In this document: positions 17,357 to 25,971 of the stretch, in pieces | Layout: the number at the start of each line of letters is the position of its first letter | How positions within the stretch are numbered: position 1 is the first letter of the stretch | Source: Cohnella sp. CFH 77786 | Lineage (GTDB): Bacteria > Bacillota > Bacilli > Paenibacillales > Paenibacillaceae | Assembly: GCF_019400745.1 (NCBI RefSeq) | Contig: NZ_WJIB01000008.1 | Span: 124,001 to 188,000 of the forward strand | Direction: 5' to 3' | Length of the DNA stretch: 64,000 nucleotides | The notes under the pieces: model-generated | Database searches by the model: none | What the model was told of the DNA's origin: nothing | What the model saw: only the letters and a program-made list of their open reading frames with translations | Program-made: the position numbers and the translations under genes

Positions 17357-18460
17357 GTGCCGAATGCGCGCGTTACCCCAGGCTTCATCATTGCGGTCAC
17401 CGGGAGCGCCGGAAAAACGACGACGAAAGAAATGATCGCGTCGATCCTGCAAAAGCGCTGGAATACTTACAAAACCATGGGCAATCGCAACCTGCCTTCC
17501 AGCATTGCCAAGCAGCGGAAGCAAATCCTTCCTTCCCACCGCGCGGCCGTGTTGGAGTACGGCATGGCGCAAGCCGGCCACATCGCCAAGAGCTGCCAGA
17601 CCATCCAGCCGGATCTCGGCGTCATCACGAGCATCGGCACCGCCCATATCGGCAATGTCGGAGGGACGGTCCAAGGGGTTGCCCAAGCGAAATCCGAGTT
17701 GATTCGCGGCATGCATCCGAATGGAGCCTTGTTCATCAATGCGGATAACCCCAATATGAAACTGCTGGACACGAAAAATTTCAAGGGACGGATTTACCGG
17801 GTCGGCACGAAAGCCAATCCGAACTACAAAGCCTTCGAGATCAGCGAGCGCCCGGACGGGGTCGTTTTCCACGTCAACTTGTGGGGCAAGAAGCAGCGGT
17901 TCTTCATTCCCGTGCCCGGCAGGCACAACGTGAATAACGCCTTGCTCGCCGTGGCGGTAGCCGACCGCTTGGGATTCACGGCCGAAGAAATCGCCGCCGG
18001 GCTGCGGACCTATTACCGGCCCAAGAGCAGATTAAACGTGCTCTCCCTCAAGAAAAAAGGCGCCATCGTGCTCGACGACAGCTTCAGCGCCAATCCCGAT
18101 GCCGTCAAAGCCGCGATCGACGTGCTCATGGGACTCGGTAAAGGACGCAAAATCGCGGTGCTGGGGAGCATGCTGGAAATGGGGGTGTACTCCAAAAAGG
18201 CGCATCAGGACGTCGGCAAATATTTGGCGGGGAAACCGGTGAAATTTTTGTATACGTTCGGGGACGAGGCGAAGGAATACGGCAAGGGAGCCATCGCCGC
18301 GGGGTTCCCGGCTGCCCGCGTGTTCCATTTCAAGACCCGGAACCGCCTCCATGCCGTATTGAAATCGCGGATCGTGCCGGGGACCTCCGTCCTCGTCAAA
18401 GGCTCGCACAAAATGAAGATGAGGGATACGGTCAAATTTCTGGTCTCGAAACTGAAGTAA
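17357..18460 (+). CDS. Short MurF-like Mur ligase family protein
   Basis: ATP-dependent amide ligase of the Mur family. The P-loop VTGSAGKTTTKEM lies at about residues 15-27, followed by EYGMAQAGHI, SIGTAHIGN, a NADNPN segment, PGRHNVNNALLAVAVA and, in the C-terminal domain, LDDSFSANPDAVKAAI and VKGSHKMKM. At 367 residues it lacks the roughly 80-100-residue N-terminal domain with which true MurF binds its UDP-muramyl substrate, so it may ligate another acid. The GTG has GGGAGGAGG seven bases upstream; the longer frame reaches into the divergent promoter region. Confidence 0.85.
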   Translation: MPNARVTPGFIIAVTGSAGKTTTKEMIASILQKRWNTYKTMGNRNLPSSIAKQRKQILPSHRAAVLEYGMAQAGHIAKSCQTIQPDLGVITSIGTAHIGNVGGTVQGVAQAKSELIRGMHPNGALFINADNPNMKLLDTKNFKGRIYRVGTKANPNYKAFEISERPDGVVFHVNLWGKKQRFFIPVPGRHNVNNALLAVAVADRLGFTAEEIAAGLRTYYRPKSRLNVLSLKKKGAIVLDDSFSANPDAVKAAIDVLMGLGKGRKIAVLGSMLEMGVYSKKAHQDVGKYLAGKPVKFLYTFGDEAKEYGKGAIAAGFPAARVFHFKTRNRLHAVLKSRIVPGTSVLVKGSHKMKMRDTVKFLVSKLK

Positions 18461-18474
18461 GGGCGCACGGGGGT

Positions 18475-19779
18475 TCAAGCCCCCAGCCCGAACGGCGGTT
18501 TGCGATTGCGGCCGGCGCCGAAGACAAGCGGGCCGACCCCAAGGGCGAATGCCATCAGCACGGCTCCCGTCATCGCGGTAAGCCCGAATCGCTGAAGCCA
18601 CTCCGGACCTGCGGCAGCCGCCTTGTACATCCAACCGCCCGCCAGAGGACCGAGAAAACCGGCGAAGCCGGTAAGCGCCGAAAAAATCGCCACGTACATG
18701 GGCCGCTCCGATTTGGGGGTATCCCCGATCAGAAAATTGAATACGAGAAGGTTGTATCCGCCAAGTCCGACGCCCAGCAGTACATGGACGGCGATCAACA
18801 CCGGCAGCGCAGGCAGGACGGCCATGCCCAGCCATAAGAAGCACGAGCCCGCGATCAGCGGGAACGTCCACAGGAGCAGCTTCCGGGCGGGATATCGGCC
18901 GTTCAGCACGCCCCAATAATAATATCCGACCATCATGACGACGTTCTGAAGCATCGTGATGAGCGTAACCGTGGCGTAATCCAGCTTCAGAACGTTCAGC
19001 ATCGCATAGGAATACAGCGGCACCGCGATGTTTTGCGCCAGCAGGAACAGGGCAATGAACGCCGTGGCCGACAGGAAAGCTTTATCCGCGAACGGCCGAA
19101 GCAGCAAGGAAGCGGAGGAACCGTTTCCCGAAGGCTCGAAGGGCGGATTCGGATACCGCGCCAGCTCCCAGCCGTTCCAGACGATACACGCGGCACTGAT
19201 GACGTACAGCGCCGCGAATCCTGCGCTGCCCGGCCACCACTCCAAGATCTGCCCGCCGGCCAGCAGCGTGAGACAGACGACCGCAAAGTGGATCGTGTTG
19301 CGGATCCCGAAATATTTGCCGCGAACGGCGGGCGGAACGGCATCAGCCATAAGGGAAGTCCAGATGATCCCGCCGATTTGGGCCGACGCAAACGACAGCA
19401 GAAACAGCAATATATAGAGCGGAACCCACGCCGCCTGCGGAGACAGCAGCGGAATCAGACCCGTCGCCGCCCATAGGACGCGGTGCAAGACCGCGAACAG
19501 CAGAAGGAAGAGCCGTCGATTCCGCATGCGCCGCATCGCGAAGGCGACGAAAATCTGAATGAGCAGCGTAAACGGCGGAATGGCCAGCACGATGCCGATT
19601 TGGGCCGACGTGAAACCGAGATACAGCAGGAACGCCGTCTGCAGCGGTCCTCCAAGCAAATTGCCGAGAATGTTAGCCGGAATGCCCTCAAGCAGCATGA
19701 TCCGCAGCGATTTGCGGTTCGACGATTCGTTCCGTCTCGGCTCCATGACCCGGCGAATGTCGGCGAGCCATTCTTTCAT
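18475..19779 (-). CDS. MFS transporter
   Basis: Integral membrane protein of 434 residues with about 12 hydrophobic segments and a cytoplasmic basic loop, AMRRMRNRRL, between helices 2 and 3, typical of the major facilitator superfamily. The ADAVPPAVRGKYFGIRNT loop is of the kind found in sugar or peptide-derivative transporters of Firmicutes. The substrate is unknown. The ATG was chosen because GGGGGA lies upstream; a TTG five codons earlier is also open. It follows pepA by 30 bases on the same strand. Confidence 0.85.
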   Translation of the reverse strand: MKEWLADIRRVMEPRRNESSNRKSLRIMLLEGIPANILGNLLGGPLQTAFLLYLGFTSAQIGIVLAIPPFTLLIQIFVAFAMRRMRNRRLFLLLFAVLHRVLWAATGLIPLLSPQAAWVPLYILLFLLSFASAQIGGIIWTSLMADAVPPAVRGKYFGIRNTIHFAVVCLTLLAGGQILEWWPGSAGFAALYVISAACIVWNGWELARYPNPPFEPSGNGSSASLLLRPFADKAFLSATAFIALFLLAQNIAVPLYSYAMLNVLKLDYATVTLITMLQNVVMMVGYYYWGVLNGRYPARKLLLWTFPLIAGSCFLWLGMAVLPALPVLIAVHVLLGVGLGGYNLLVFNFLIGDTPKSERPMYVAIFSALTGFAGFLGPLAGGWMYKAAAAGPEWLQRFGLTAMTGAVLMAFALGVGPLVFGAGRNRKPPFGLGA

Positions 19780-19809
19780 GAGGCAATCCCCCAAGCATTT
19801 TCGTGATCG

Positions 19810-21345
19810 TTATTCCGTGATGTTCGCCTCCGCCCGAAAATGCTCCAGGAGCGTCCGAACCATGACGCCGGTGCCGCCTTTGGGCTCAAGATCCCGGTCC
19901 TCCCACATCCAGGCCGTACCGCCGATATCGAGGTGAACCCAGGGCCGGTCTTCGGCGAAAGCGCCGATGAACAGCCCGCCGGCGATCGCGCCGCCCCAGG
20001 AGCCGCCATGGTTTTTCAAATCGGCCACGCCGCTTCGGAGCATCTTGCGGTATTCCGGATGGGCAGGCAGCTGCCATACGTATTCGCCCGCGCGCTCCGA
20101 AGCGCGCAACACCGCCTCCAGCAGAGGCTGGTCATTCGCAATCGCCCCGGTGGTGACGTCCCCCAGCGCATGCATGACCGCGCCGGTGAGCGTCGCGACG
20201 TCGATCAGCTTGCCCGCTCCGGCCCGGATCGCGGCCGTCAACCCGTCCGCCAGCACGATCCGGCCTTCGGCGTCGGTATTGAGCACCTCCACCGTCTTGC
20301 CGCTGTAAGTCGTAATCACGTCGCCCGGCTTGAAGGCGCTGCCGGACGGCATGTTCTCCGCGGCCGGCACGACGGCCACGACGTTGACGGGCACCCGCAG
20401 CTCGGCAAGTCCCCTCATCACGCCGAACACCGCGGCCGCGCCGCCCATGTCGGAGATGAACTCCTCCATGCCCTGTCCGGGTTTCAGATTGATTCCCCCG
20501 GTGTCGAACGTGACCCCTTTGCCGATCAGTCCTGTCCATTCCTGCGAATCAGGCCGCCCCGAATAGCGGAGCATGATCATCCGCGGCGGATTGGCGCTCC
20601 CCATGCCAACGGCCAGCAGACCGCCCATCCCCTCGGCCGCCGCTTCCTTCTCGTCGTAAACCCGGCATTCCAGCGGACCGTGCCGCGCCGCCAACGATAC
20701 GGCTTCCTCCGCGAACCGCTCCGGCGTCAGCAGATTGCTCGGCACGTTGGTGAGCTCCCGGGCGTAACACACCGCGTCGGCAGTCATAACGCCACGCTCG
20801 AACCCCCGATCCCATGCGCCGCCATCTTCCCGCCGCTCGAGGACGAAGCGCAAGTCCCACTGCGGCAACGATCGACCTTCAGACGCGAGCGTATTTTTTC
20901 GATAGGCGCCGAGCAGCAGCCCTTCCGCGCATGCGGAAGCCGCCGCGTCAACGCCATGTCCGTTTACGATCGAAGCCGGCACCCTCCACTTCAACGAAGC
21001 AATGCGAAGATCCGCCGACGATTTGCCGATTCCTCCCGCCGCGATACGGATCTCCTTCAACGTCGGCGCGCACGGAGAACAGCCCGCGAACAACGCGTAC
21101 CGCTCCGGCACGAGTCCATGGGTCGGCATGACGTGCGTTTCCCCCGCCGTCGCGCCGAAAGCCCCGCGACGGAACAACTCGCGGAGCGATTCGTCCAATA
21201 TCGGATGCAGCAGACCGGCGTCCCCTTGCAGCGAGTCCGGATCAACCATCGTCACGACGGCCTCGGCCGTCTGCCCGAGAGAATCCCCGAGCTCTTTAGC
21301 CGGCGGATTGACCGACCACCGAAGCTGCCATCCTGACCATAACAT
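19810..21345 (-). CDS. pepA: M17 leucyl aminopeptidase
   Basis: Cytosolic zinc/manganese aminopeptidase of family M17, 511 residues. The catalytic C-terminal domain shows GKGVTFDTGGINLKP (metal lysine and aspartate), SDMGGAAAV, the hallmark NTDAEGRI, and ATLTGA; the N-terminal third is the less conserved domain. It removes N-terminal residues in peptide turnover. It stands 38 bases after the histidine kinase gene and ahead of the MFS gene, so kinase, peptidase and transporter may share transcripts. Confidence 0.93.
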   Translation of the reverse strand: MLWSGWQLRWSVNPPAKELGDSLGQTAEAVVTMVDPDSLQGDAGLLHPILDESLRELFRRGAFGATAGETHVMPTHGLVPERYALFAGCSPCAPTLKEIRIAAGGIGKSSADLRIASLKWRVPASIVNGHGVDAAASACAEGLLLGAYRKNTLASEGRSLPQWDLRFVLERREDGGAWDRGFERGVMTADAVCYARELTNVPSNLLTPERFAEEAVSLAARHGPLECRVYDEKEAAAEGMGGLLAVGMGSANPPRMIMLRYSGRPDSQEWTGLIGKGVTFDTGGINLKPGQGMEEFISDMGGAAAVFGVMRGLAELRVPVNVVAVVPAAENMPSGSAFKPGDVITTYSGKTVEVLNTDAEGRIVLADGLTAAIRAGAGKLIDVATLTGAVMHALGDVTTGAIANDQPLLEAVLRASERAGEYVWQLPAHPEYRKMLRSGVADLKNHGGSWGGAIAGGLFIGAFAEDRPWVHLDIGGTAWMWEDRDLEPKGGTGVMVRTLLEHFRAEANITE

Positions 21346-21383
21346 CTTGCGATCCCACCCAATACCGATTGTTTACCCCGATT

Positions 21384-22769
21384 CTACTCTCTTCCGTCGG
21401 TATAAGGCAAATAAATCATGAATTCGGTGCCTTCGCCCGGCACGCTGTCCACATGGATCGTTCCGCCATGGTTGTTGATGATCCGGTAGCTGACCGACAG
21501 GCCGAGACCGGTCCCTTCTTCCTTCGTCGTGAAGAAAGGATCGAACAGCCGGCTGAGCGTCACGCGGTCCATGCCTTTGCCGTTGTCCCGGATCGTGATC
21601 AGCGCGAATTTGCCTTCCCTGCGGACCGAGACGTCGATTCGGCCTTTGCGCCCGTCCCCGACCTCGTGAATCGCGTCCATCGCGTTCTTCATGATATTCA
21701 GAAGAACCTGTTTGATCTGCTTGACGTCGATCGCGACCGTCAAATACGGATCGAATATTTCGCAATGGAGCTCGCATCCCTTCATGTGGGCTTCGCTCTC
21801 CGAGAGGAGAATCATCTCCTTGAGCAGCAAGCCGACCAGAACGGTCTGTTTCATGGGCGCGGACGGCTTGGACGAATTGAGAAACTCGTAAATGATGTCG
21901 TTCGCGCGGTCGATTTCCGACAGGATGATCCTCGCGTATTCCTGTTTTCCGATCTCCTTGAGGAACGGGGTCAGGAGCTGGATGAATCCCCGGATCGAAG
22001 TAAGAGGGTTCCGGATTTCGTGGGCGATCGCGGCGGCAATTTTGCCCAGCATGGCCAATTTGTCGTTCTGGAACGCCGCCTGCTCGATCTGCTTGTATTC
22101 CGAGACGTCCTTCACGCTGACCAGGAAATCGCCGTCCAATTCCTCCGTCTGGGAAATCCCTACGAGCAGAATGCGGCCGGAAGGGTCCTTGAATTCTCCG
22201 TGAAACCGGCGGTATTGATTCATCTCGCGCAGCATTTGGAGAATGAATTTCCGAATGGAGCGGTCCACTTTCGGATGAAACAGAAGCTGGCGCAGCGTGC
22301 AGCCGATGAGCGATCGCCGGGGCGCCCGGAAAAAACGCGACATCTGGACGTTCAGAAACCGCAGATTGCCCGCTTCGTCGAACAAGGCGACCCCGCTGTC
22401 CATGTGCTGGAGAACGGTTTCAAATTTGCCCGGCGCCGAGTCCTCCACGATCGGAGCGGCGTGCAGCGCGGCGGAAATGACCGGATCGCGATGCGGCGTT
22501 TCGTCGGCTGCGGCTTGTTCGGGCACGCGGAGCGAGATCAGGAGTTCGGTTAAAAACAAAAGAGACCGATGCACAAGGGTCATTCGGTCATCCGGATCGG
22601 CAAAAGAAAAAAGAAAACGGACGCTTTCCTCGTGGTGTTTGAGAAGTTCATCCTTGTTGGTCCCGTACAGTTCTTTACGCAGGTCTTCCAGATCCTTGCG
22701 CAGATCCGCTCCGCCCGATCGGACGAATTCGGCAAGTACGGGAAAATATCGGGTTTTCCAAGCTTCCAT
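21384..22769 (-). CDS. Soluble PAS-type sensor histidine kinase (sporulation-kinase-like)
   Basis: Cytoplasmic histidine kinase of 461 residues without membrane segments. The N-terminal 110 residues are helical; a PAS domain follows (about 115-240, FETVLQHMDSGVALFDEAGN). The dimerisation domain has the H-box AAIAHEIRNPLTSIRGF, and the ATPase domain shows NIMKNAMDAI, DNGKGM, DPFFTTK and GTGLGLS. This arrangement and the lack of a paired response regulator resemble Spo0A-pathway orphan kinases such as KinA/KinE; a role in sporulation onset is inferred. The ATG follows AAGGAGGAA, and a near-consensus SigA promoter lies at 22827-22855. Confidence 0.9.
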   Translation of the reverse strand: MEAWKTRYFPVLAEFVRSGGADLRKDLEDLRKELYGTNKDELLKHHEESVRFLFSFADPDDRMTLVHRSLLFLTELLISLRVPEQAAADETPHRDPVISAALHAAPIVEDSAPGKFETVLQHMDSGVALFDEAGNLRFLNVQMSRFFRAPRRSLIGCTLRQLLFHPKVDRSIRKFILQMLREMNQYRRFHGEFKDPSGRILLVGISQTEELDGDFLVSVKDVSEYKQIEQAAFQNDKLAMLGKIAAAIAHEIRNPLTSIRGFIQLLTPFLKEIGKQEYARIILSEIDRANDIIYEFLNSSKPSAPMKQTVLVGLLLKEMILLSESEAHMKGCELHCEIFDPYLTVAIDVKQIKQVLLNIMKNAMDAIHEVGDGRKGRIDVSVRREGKFALITIRDNGKGMDRVTLSRLFDPFFTTKEEGTGLGLSVSYRIINNHGGTIHVDSVPGEGTEFMIYLPYTDGRE

Positions 22770-22826
22770 GAAGCCAGTTCCTCCTTATCGCAAAGAGGCG
22801 CGTTCATGATGCCGAAAATTAAGTTC

Positions 22827-22855
22827 ATCATATTAATGATTCGGCAAAGTGTCAA
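22827..22855 (-). promoter_or_regulatory. SigA-type promoter of the histidine kinase gene
   Basis: TTGACA (22855-22850), a 17-base spacer, and TATGAT (22832-22827) on the minus strand. The -35 is perfect and the -10 has one mismatch, about 60 bases before the kinase ATG. Confidence 0.75.
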
Positions 22856-22891
22856 CGGGAGAAGTTGTCGAAGCATTGTCGTCAAATGGCG

Positions 22892-22935
22892 AAAAACCCG
22901 CCATCCGCACCGTTCATCACGGGCGTCGCCGGGTT
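22892..22935 (-). terminator. Probable terminator of sigI-rsgI
   Basis: Read leftward, GAACCCGGC and GGCGGGTTTTT form a stem with an inner ACGCCCG/CGGTGCG-like pairing, ending in a short U run, 20-65 bases after the rsgI stop. Confidence 0.5.
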
Positions 22936-22956
22936 CGTCAAGCTCTTGGTTCCGCG

Positions 22957-24333
22957 CTATTTATCGTTTTCCCCGCCGCTCTTCCCTCGGTTCGGGTCAC
23001 GCTCGCCCCGTTCCTGCTCCTTTTTCCCATCCTCATGCTTATCCTCGTTATTGTTGCTTTTGTTGCCCTTGCCTGGCCCCTTGTCCTGATTGTTGGATTG
23101 GTTCTTGCCCGGAGCTTCGCCGCCCGGATCTCGGTTTCGATCCGGGCCTTTGCCATGATCTGCGCCCCGGCCGTTCGCTCCCCCCGGCCCGCGGCCGCTG
23201 TCGACTTGTTCGTCCGCATCGTCGCCGGATTTCTTGTTCCCGTTCGCGGGACGGTCTTTGTTCTTGCCGCCGTTATCATCCCCGGATAACCCCTGGTTCC
23301 CTTTGGCGTCTTCGCCTTGGGTTTTTCCGATCCCATTGGCATTTCCGTTGCCATTGGCATTTCCGTTGCCGTTGGCATTTTCTTTTCCTTTCCCGTTTCC
23401 GTTCGCCTTCCCGTTTCCGCCGGCGCCAGCGCCTCCGTTATCTTTGCCGCCTGCGCTTTTACCGCCGTTTGCGTTCCCGTCTTTCTTCTTGCTCTTGGCT
23501 TGGTCGAGCAAAGCCTTCCACGTATCCTTGTCGTTCTTGTCGACATGGCTCTCTTGCAGCACCCGTTCGAGCCCGCCCCACGACGAAGCGACGCGATGAA
23601 CCGACTCATCCTGAAGCTCTTCCACATCCACTTCGTGTCCGCCGTTCTCGGCGGCAAGCCAGAACGCCATCTTGCCGGAAGAAATTCCGTTCCGCTCCGC
23701 TTCCTCCCTCACTTCCACCGGCAGAAACACCGTCTCGATCGTGAGGTTCGAAGCCGTCCCGGCAGACGAAGCCGCGGCCGCACCCGCTTCCTCCAACACG
23801 CGTTTGATTTTCCCGGTAACCTCGGTCTCCCATTGCTCGTCCACCGTCCGGATCCGCACGCTGGCAATGACGATTTCTCCTCCGTCCGGACGCAAGACGC
23901 GCGCCTCGGTCAGCTTCTGCGCCAGATTCCGCATTACCGCCTCCACCGGCTGGCCCCGATAGGAAACGCCCTCGACCAGGTTCACCGCGTCCGGATTGAC
24001 CGCCCGGAGCTCCCGGACACGTTCCTTGGCGTCAAGCCCCAGTTCGACGCTCGGATTGACGTCCATGGAGACGTAAGCCACGACCGGCGGCGTCCGGAAC
24101 GACAAGGTTGCCACGACCAGGAGCATGAGAACCGCGGCGAAAGCTCCGGTCGAAATCCAACGCCGTCTTCGCGTTGCGGCGTTCGCGCGGCCGGAGACCA
24201 AGTCCGCCGCCGTCCAACTTATCTCTTCGCCGACGGCAATGCCGGGGCTTGCCTTCACCCGAACGAACTGTCCGTCCGGCGTGAGCAGGACGGCCGTGCC
24301 GCCCGCGATCTCCATCACCGTTCCGCGTTTCAT
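22957..24333 (-). CDS. rsgI: RsgI-type anti-sigma factor
   Basis: Membrane-anchored anti-sigma factor that holds SigI. Residues 1 to about 50 are the RsgI N-terminal domain (MKRGTVMEI, AVLLTPDGQFVRV). One membrane helix (about 60-80) is followed by the conserved extracellular domain beginning VVAYVSMDVNPSVELGLD. From about residue 285 to the end the chain is almost only Gly, Asn, Lys, Asp and Ala, with repeated GNANG blocks, and is surely disordered; it may pass through or contact the cell wall. No carbohydrate-binding module is present, unlike clostridial RsgI proteins. GAGGAGGAGG precedes the ATG; sigI is 37 bases upstream. Confidence 0.9.
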   Translation of the reverse strand: MKRGTVMEIAGGTAVLLTPDGQFVRVKASPGIAVGEEISWTAADLVSGRANAATRRRRWISTGAFAAVLMLLVVATLSFRTPPVVAYVSMDVNPSVELGLDAKERVRELRAVNPDAVNLVEGVSYRGQPVEAVMRNLAQKLTEARVLRPDGGEIVIASVRIRTVDEQWETEVTGKIKRVLEEAGAAAASSAGTASNLTIETVFLPVEVREEAERNGISSGKMAFWLAAENGGHEVDVEELQDESVHRVASSWGGLERVLQESHVDKNDKDTWKALLDQAKSKKKDGNANGGKSAGGKDNGGAGAGGNGKANGNGKGKENANGNGNANGNGNANGIGKTQGEDAKGNQGLSGDDNGGKNKDRPANGNKKSGDDADEQVDSGRGPGGANGRGADHGKGPDRNRDPGGEAPGKNQSNNQDKGPGKGNKSNNNEDKHEDGKKEQERGERDPNRGKSGGENDK

Positions 24334-24370
24334 GGCCGATCCTCCTCCTCTAATAGGGAATTTGACGGAG

Positions 24371-25168
24371 TCAAACTCTCTCCTTTCCGCCGGGTTCCGG
24401 GTTGATGTAATCTTGCAGACATGGATAAGGCCCTCCGGCGATCAACGATACCGCGATCAAATATTTGCGATGCCGTTCCACCGTCTTGCGGGAAACGGAC
24501 TCCGAAATGCACAATTCTTTGACGGGAAGCTGGCGTTTGTCCAGCAGGGCCTGGTAAAGCGCCGGGTTGCCCGCCAGCCGCTTGCCGATCCCGAGCAGCG
24601 TCAGCCGGGAATCCCGGTGCCTCGGCGAGCCTTCCGCAAGGTCCGCGAAGCGTATGCCAAACTGAGCGAGCTGCTCCGAGAGCATCGCGATTTCCGCCTT
24701 CCTCCGTTCGGCCGCCAAGTCCCGTTCGTAAATTTCCAGCGCTGCGGCGCTTTCGATCCGGCTCAGCACGCCCTCGCCGTCATCGTCCGGATCCGCAAGC
24801 GAGCTGTACGGCACGCTCGCGGAATGGCGCTGCTCCTGCCTGACGTGATCGATCAGCCGGCGGGTGATGACGGTTTCCGCGAAGCCGATAAACCGTCCCC
24901 CCGCTTCCGGCGAAAATCGATTGATCGCCTCGTCGAAAGCCGCCAGGGCAACGCTGAACTCGTCGTCCCGATCCGGATCGATGAACCGCCGGCAGAAACG
25001 GCTGGCCGTCTTGGCGATAAATGGCCTGTATTGGATGATGAGCGCTTCCCTTAAGTTTTCATCGCCTTCTTGGATGGCCGCCACCCGAAGCTCCGTCGTC
25101 TCTCCGTCGTCTTGGGAAGAGGAAGCCTGCGCGTGCGTGAACCATCTTTTCCAAAGTACGAGCAGCAC
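24371..25168 (-). CDS. sigI: RNA polymerase sigma factor SigI
   Basis: Alternative sigma factor of the SigI group (heat and cell-wall stress in Bacillus, polysaccharide sensing in clostridia), 265 residues. The sigma-2 region is seen in REALIIQYRPFIAKTAS and DEFSVALAAFDEAINRF, followed by FIGFAETVITRRLIDHVRQE; the C-terminal DNA-binding part contains ISESVSRKTVERHRKYLIA. SigI lacks a classical sigma-4 HTH, in keeping with this. The GTG at 25168 is preceded by GGGGTG at a proper distance; a TTG five codons earlier is also open. rsgI is cotranscribed downstream and antagonises it. Confidence 0.9.
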   Translation of the reverse strand: MLLVLWKRWFTHAQASSSQDDGETTELRVAAIQEGDENLREALIIQYRPFIAKTASRFCRRFIDPDRDDEFSVALAAFDEAINRFSPEAGGRFIGFAETVITRRLIDHVRQEQRHSASVPYSSLADPDDDGEGVLSRIESAAALEIYERDLAAERRKAEIAMLSEQLAQFGIRFADLAEGSPRHRDSRLTLLGIGKRLAGNPALYQALLDKRQLPVKELCISESVSRKTVERHRKYLIAVSLIAGGPYPCLQDYINPEPGGKERV

Positions 25169-25191
25169 TTGCTCACCCCGCAATCATAAGA

Positions 25192-25220
25192 TTCGTGACC
25201 GTTATTTAATTTGAGGGGGG
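25192..25220 (-). promoter_or_regulatory. Candidate SigI-dependent autoregulatory promoter
   Basis: On the minus strand a CCCCCC block (25220-25215) and CGAA (25195-25192) are 19 bases apart, about 25 bases ahead of the sigI start. A second ACCCCCC block lies at 25232-25226. C-rich -35 and CGAA-like -10 elements are the published hallmark of SigI promoters; spacing and strength here are untested. Confidence 0.4.
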
Positions 25221-25239
25221 ATAACGGGGGGTCCCAAAA

Positions 25240-25281
25240 TAAATAAACGCCCTCGAAGCGGATTTGTTCCGCTTCGGGGGC
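25240..25281 (-). terminator. Terminator of the zinc-ribbon gene
   Basis: Read leftward, GCCCCCGAAGCGG and CCGCTTCGAGGGC form a 13-base stem with one wobble around a 7-base loop, followed by GTTTATTTATTTT. Confidence 0.8.
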
Positions 25282-25335
25282 AGCGAATCCAATGGACGCT
25301 TGCGAAGGTCAACGAACGCGGTTGCCGGATACGGT

Positions 25336-25761
25336 TCAGATCGTTCCGCCCGACGTCCGCTTCAGCTTCAGCTTATGCTTGCGCTGGCTGAGCACGCCCA
25401 GCCGGCGTTTCAATTGCTGTTCCCATTCGGTGTCTCCCAGCTGCTTGGCGAACGAGAGCAAATCGAGAGCCATGTCGATCTGGTTCTGCACGATCTGCAT
25501 CGGCTCTTCGTTCTCGTTGTTCACGCAATTCTCGTGGAGGGCTTTGTCCGACTCGTCCACGTAGTCGTGGAAATCGACTTCGGAAGCCCCGTCGCCATGC
25601 GCATACTCGGCCAGAATGTCATACTCGTTTTCCACCATATAGTGCACTTCCACCCTGTGGCAGACGGGGCAGAACAGGATAGGCACGTTATGGATCCTGG
25701 TCCGGTAATGCTTCAAGGTTCCCTTCGTTCCGATCATGCTGGCTCCGCAGCAAAAGCTCAT
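25336..25761 (-). CDS. Hypothetical protein with N-terminal cysteine pairs
   Basis: Protein of 141 residues. The N terminus has CC at 4-5 and CPVCHRVEVHY at about 31-41, so C4/C5 with C31/C34 could form a zinc ribbon like that of YgiT-type proteins. The middle is acidic (YAHGDGASEVDFHDYVDESD) and the C terminus basic and helical (QQLKRRLGVLSQRKHKLKLK). Function is unknown. The ATG has AAGGAGGG upstream. It is a single-gene unit with its own terminator. Confidence 0.7.
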   Translation of the reverse strand: MSFCCGASMIGTKGTLKHYRTRIHNVPILFCPVCHRVEVHYMVENEYDILAEYAHGDGASEVDFHDYVDESDKALHENCVNNENEEPMQIVQNQIDMALDLLSFAKQLGDTEWEQQLKRRLGVLSQRKHKLKLKRTSGGTI

Positions 25762-25915
25762 CGGCTTTCCCTCCTTGCCCCAAGCATCGGGAGATCATCC
25801 CTTCGCGAACGTTAATCGAATGTTGTTTCACTATATTCTCTACCCGTACCGCCGATTCCTGCCAACGTCCGGAGATGGAAAAAAGTTAGCGCTTTGGAAC
25901 CAAGCGCCGATCCGG

Positions 25916-25951
25916 AAACAACAGCTCCCCGGAAGCGGGTTCCGGGGAGCT
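25916..25951 (-). terminator. Terminator of the peroxiredoxin gene
   Basis: AGCTCCCCGGAA and TTCCGGGGAGCT form a perfect 12-base stem with a 5-base loop, followed leftward by GTTGTTT. Confidence 0.8.
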
Positions 25952-25971
25952 CGTCTGGAGATCCAGGGTGC

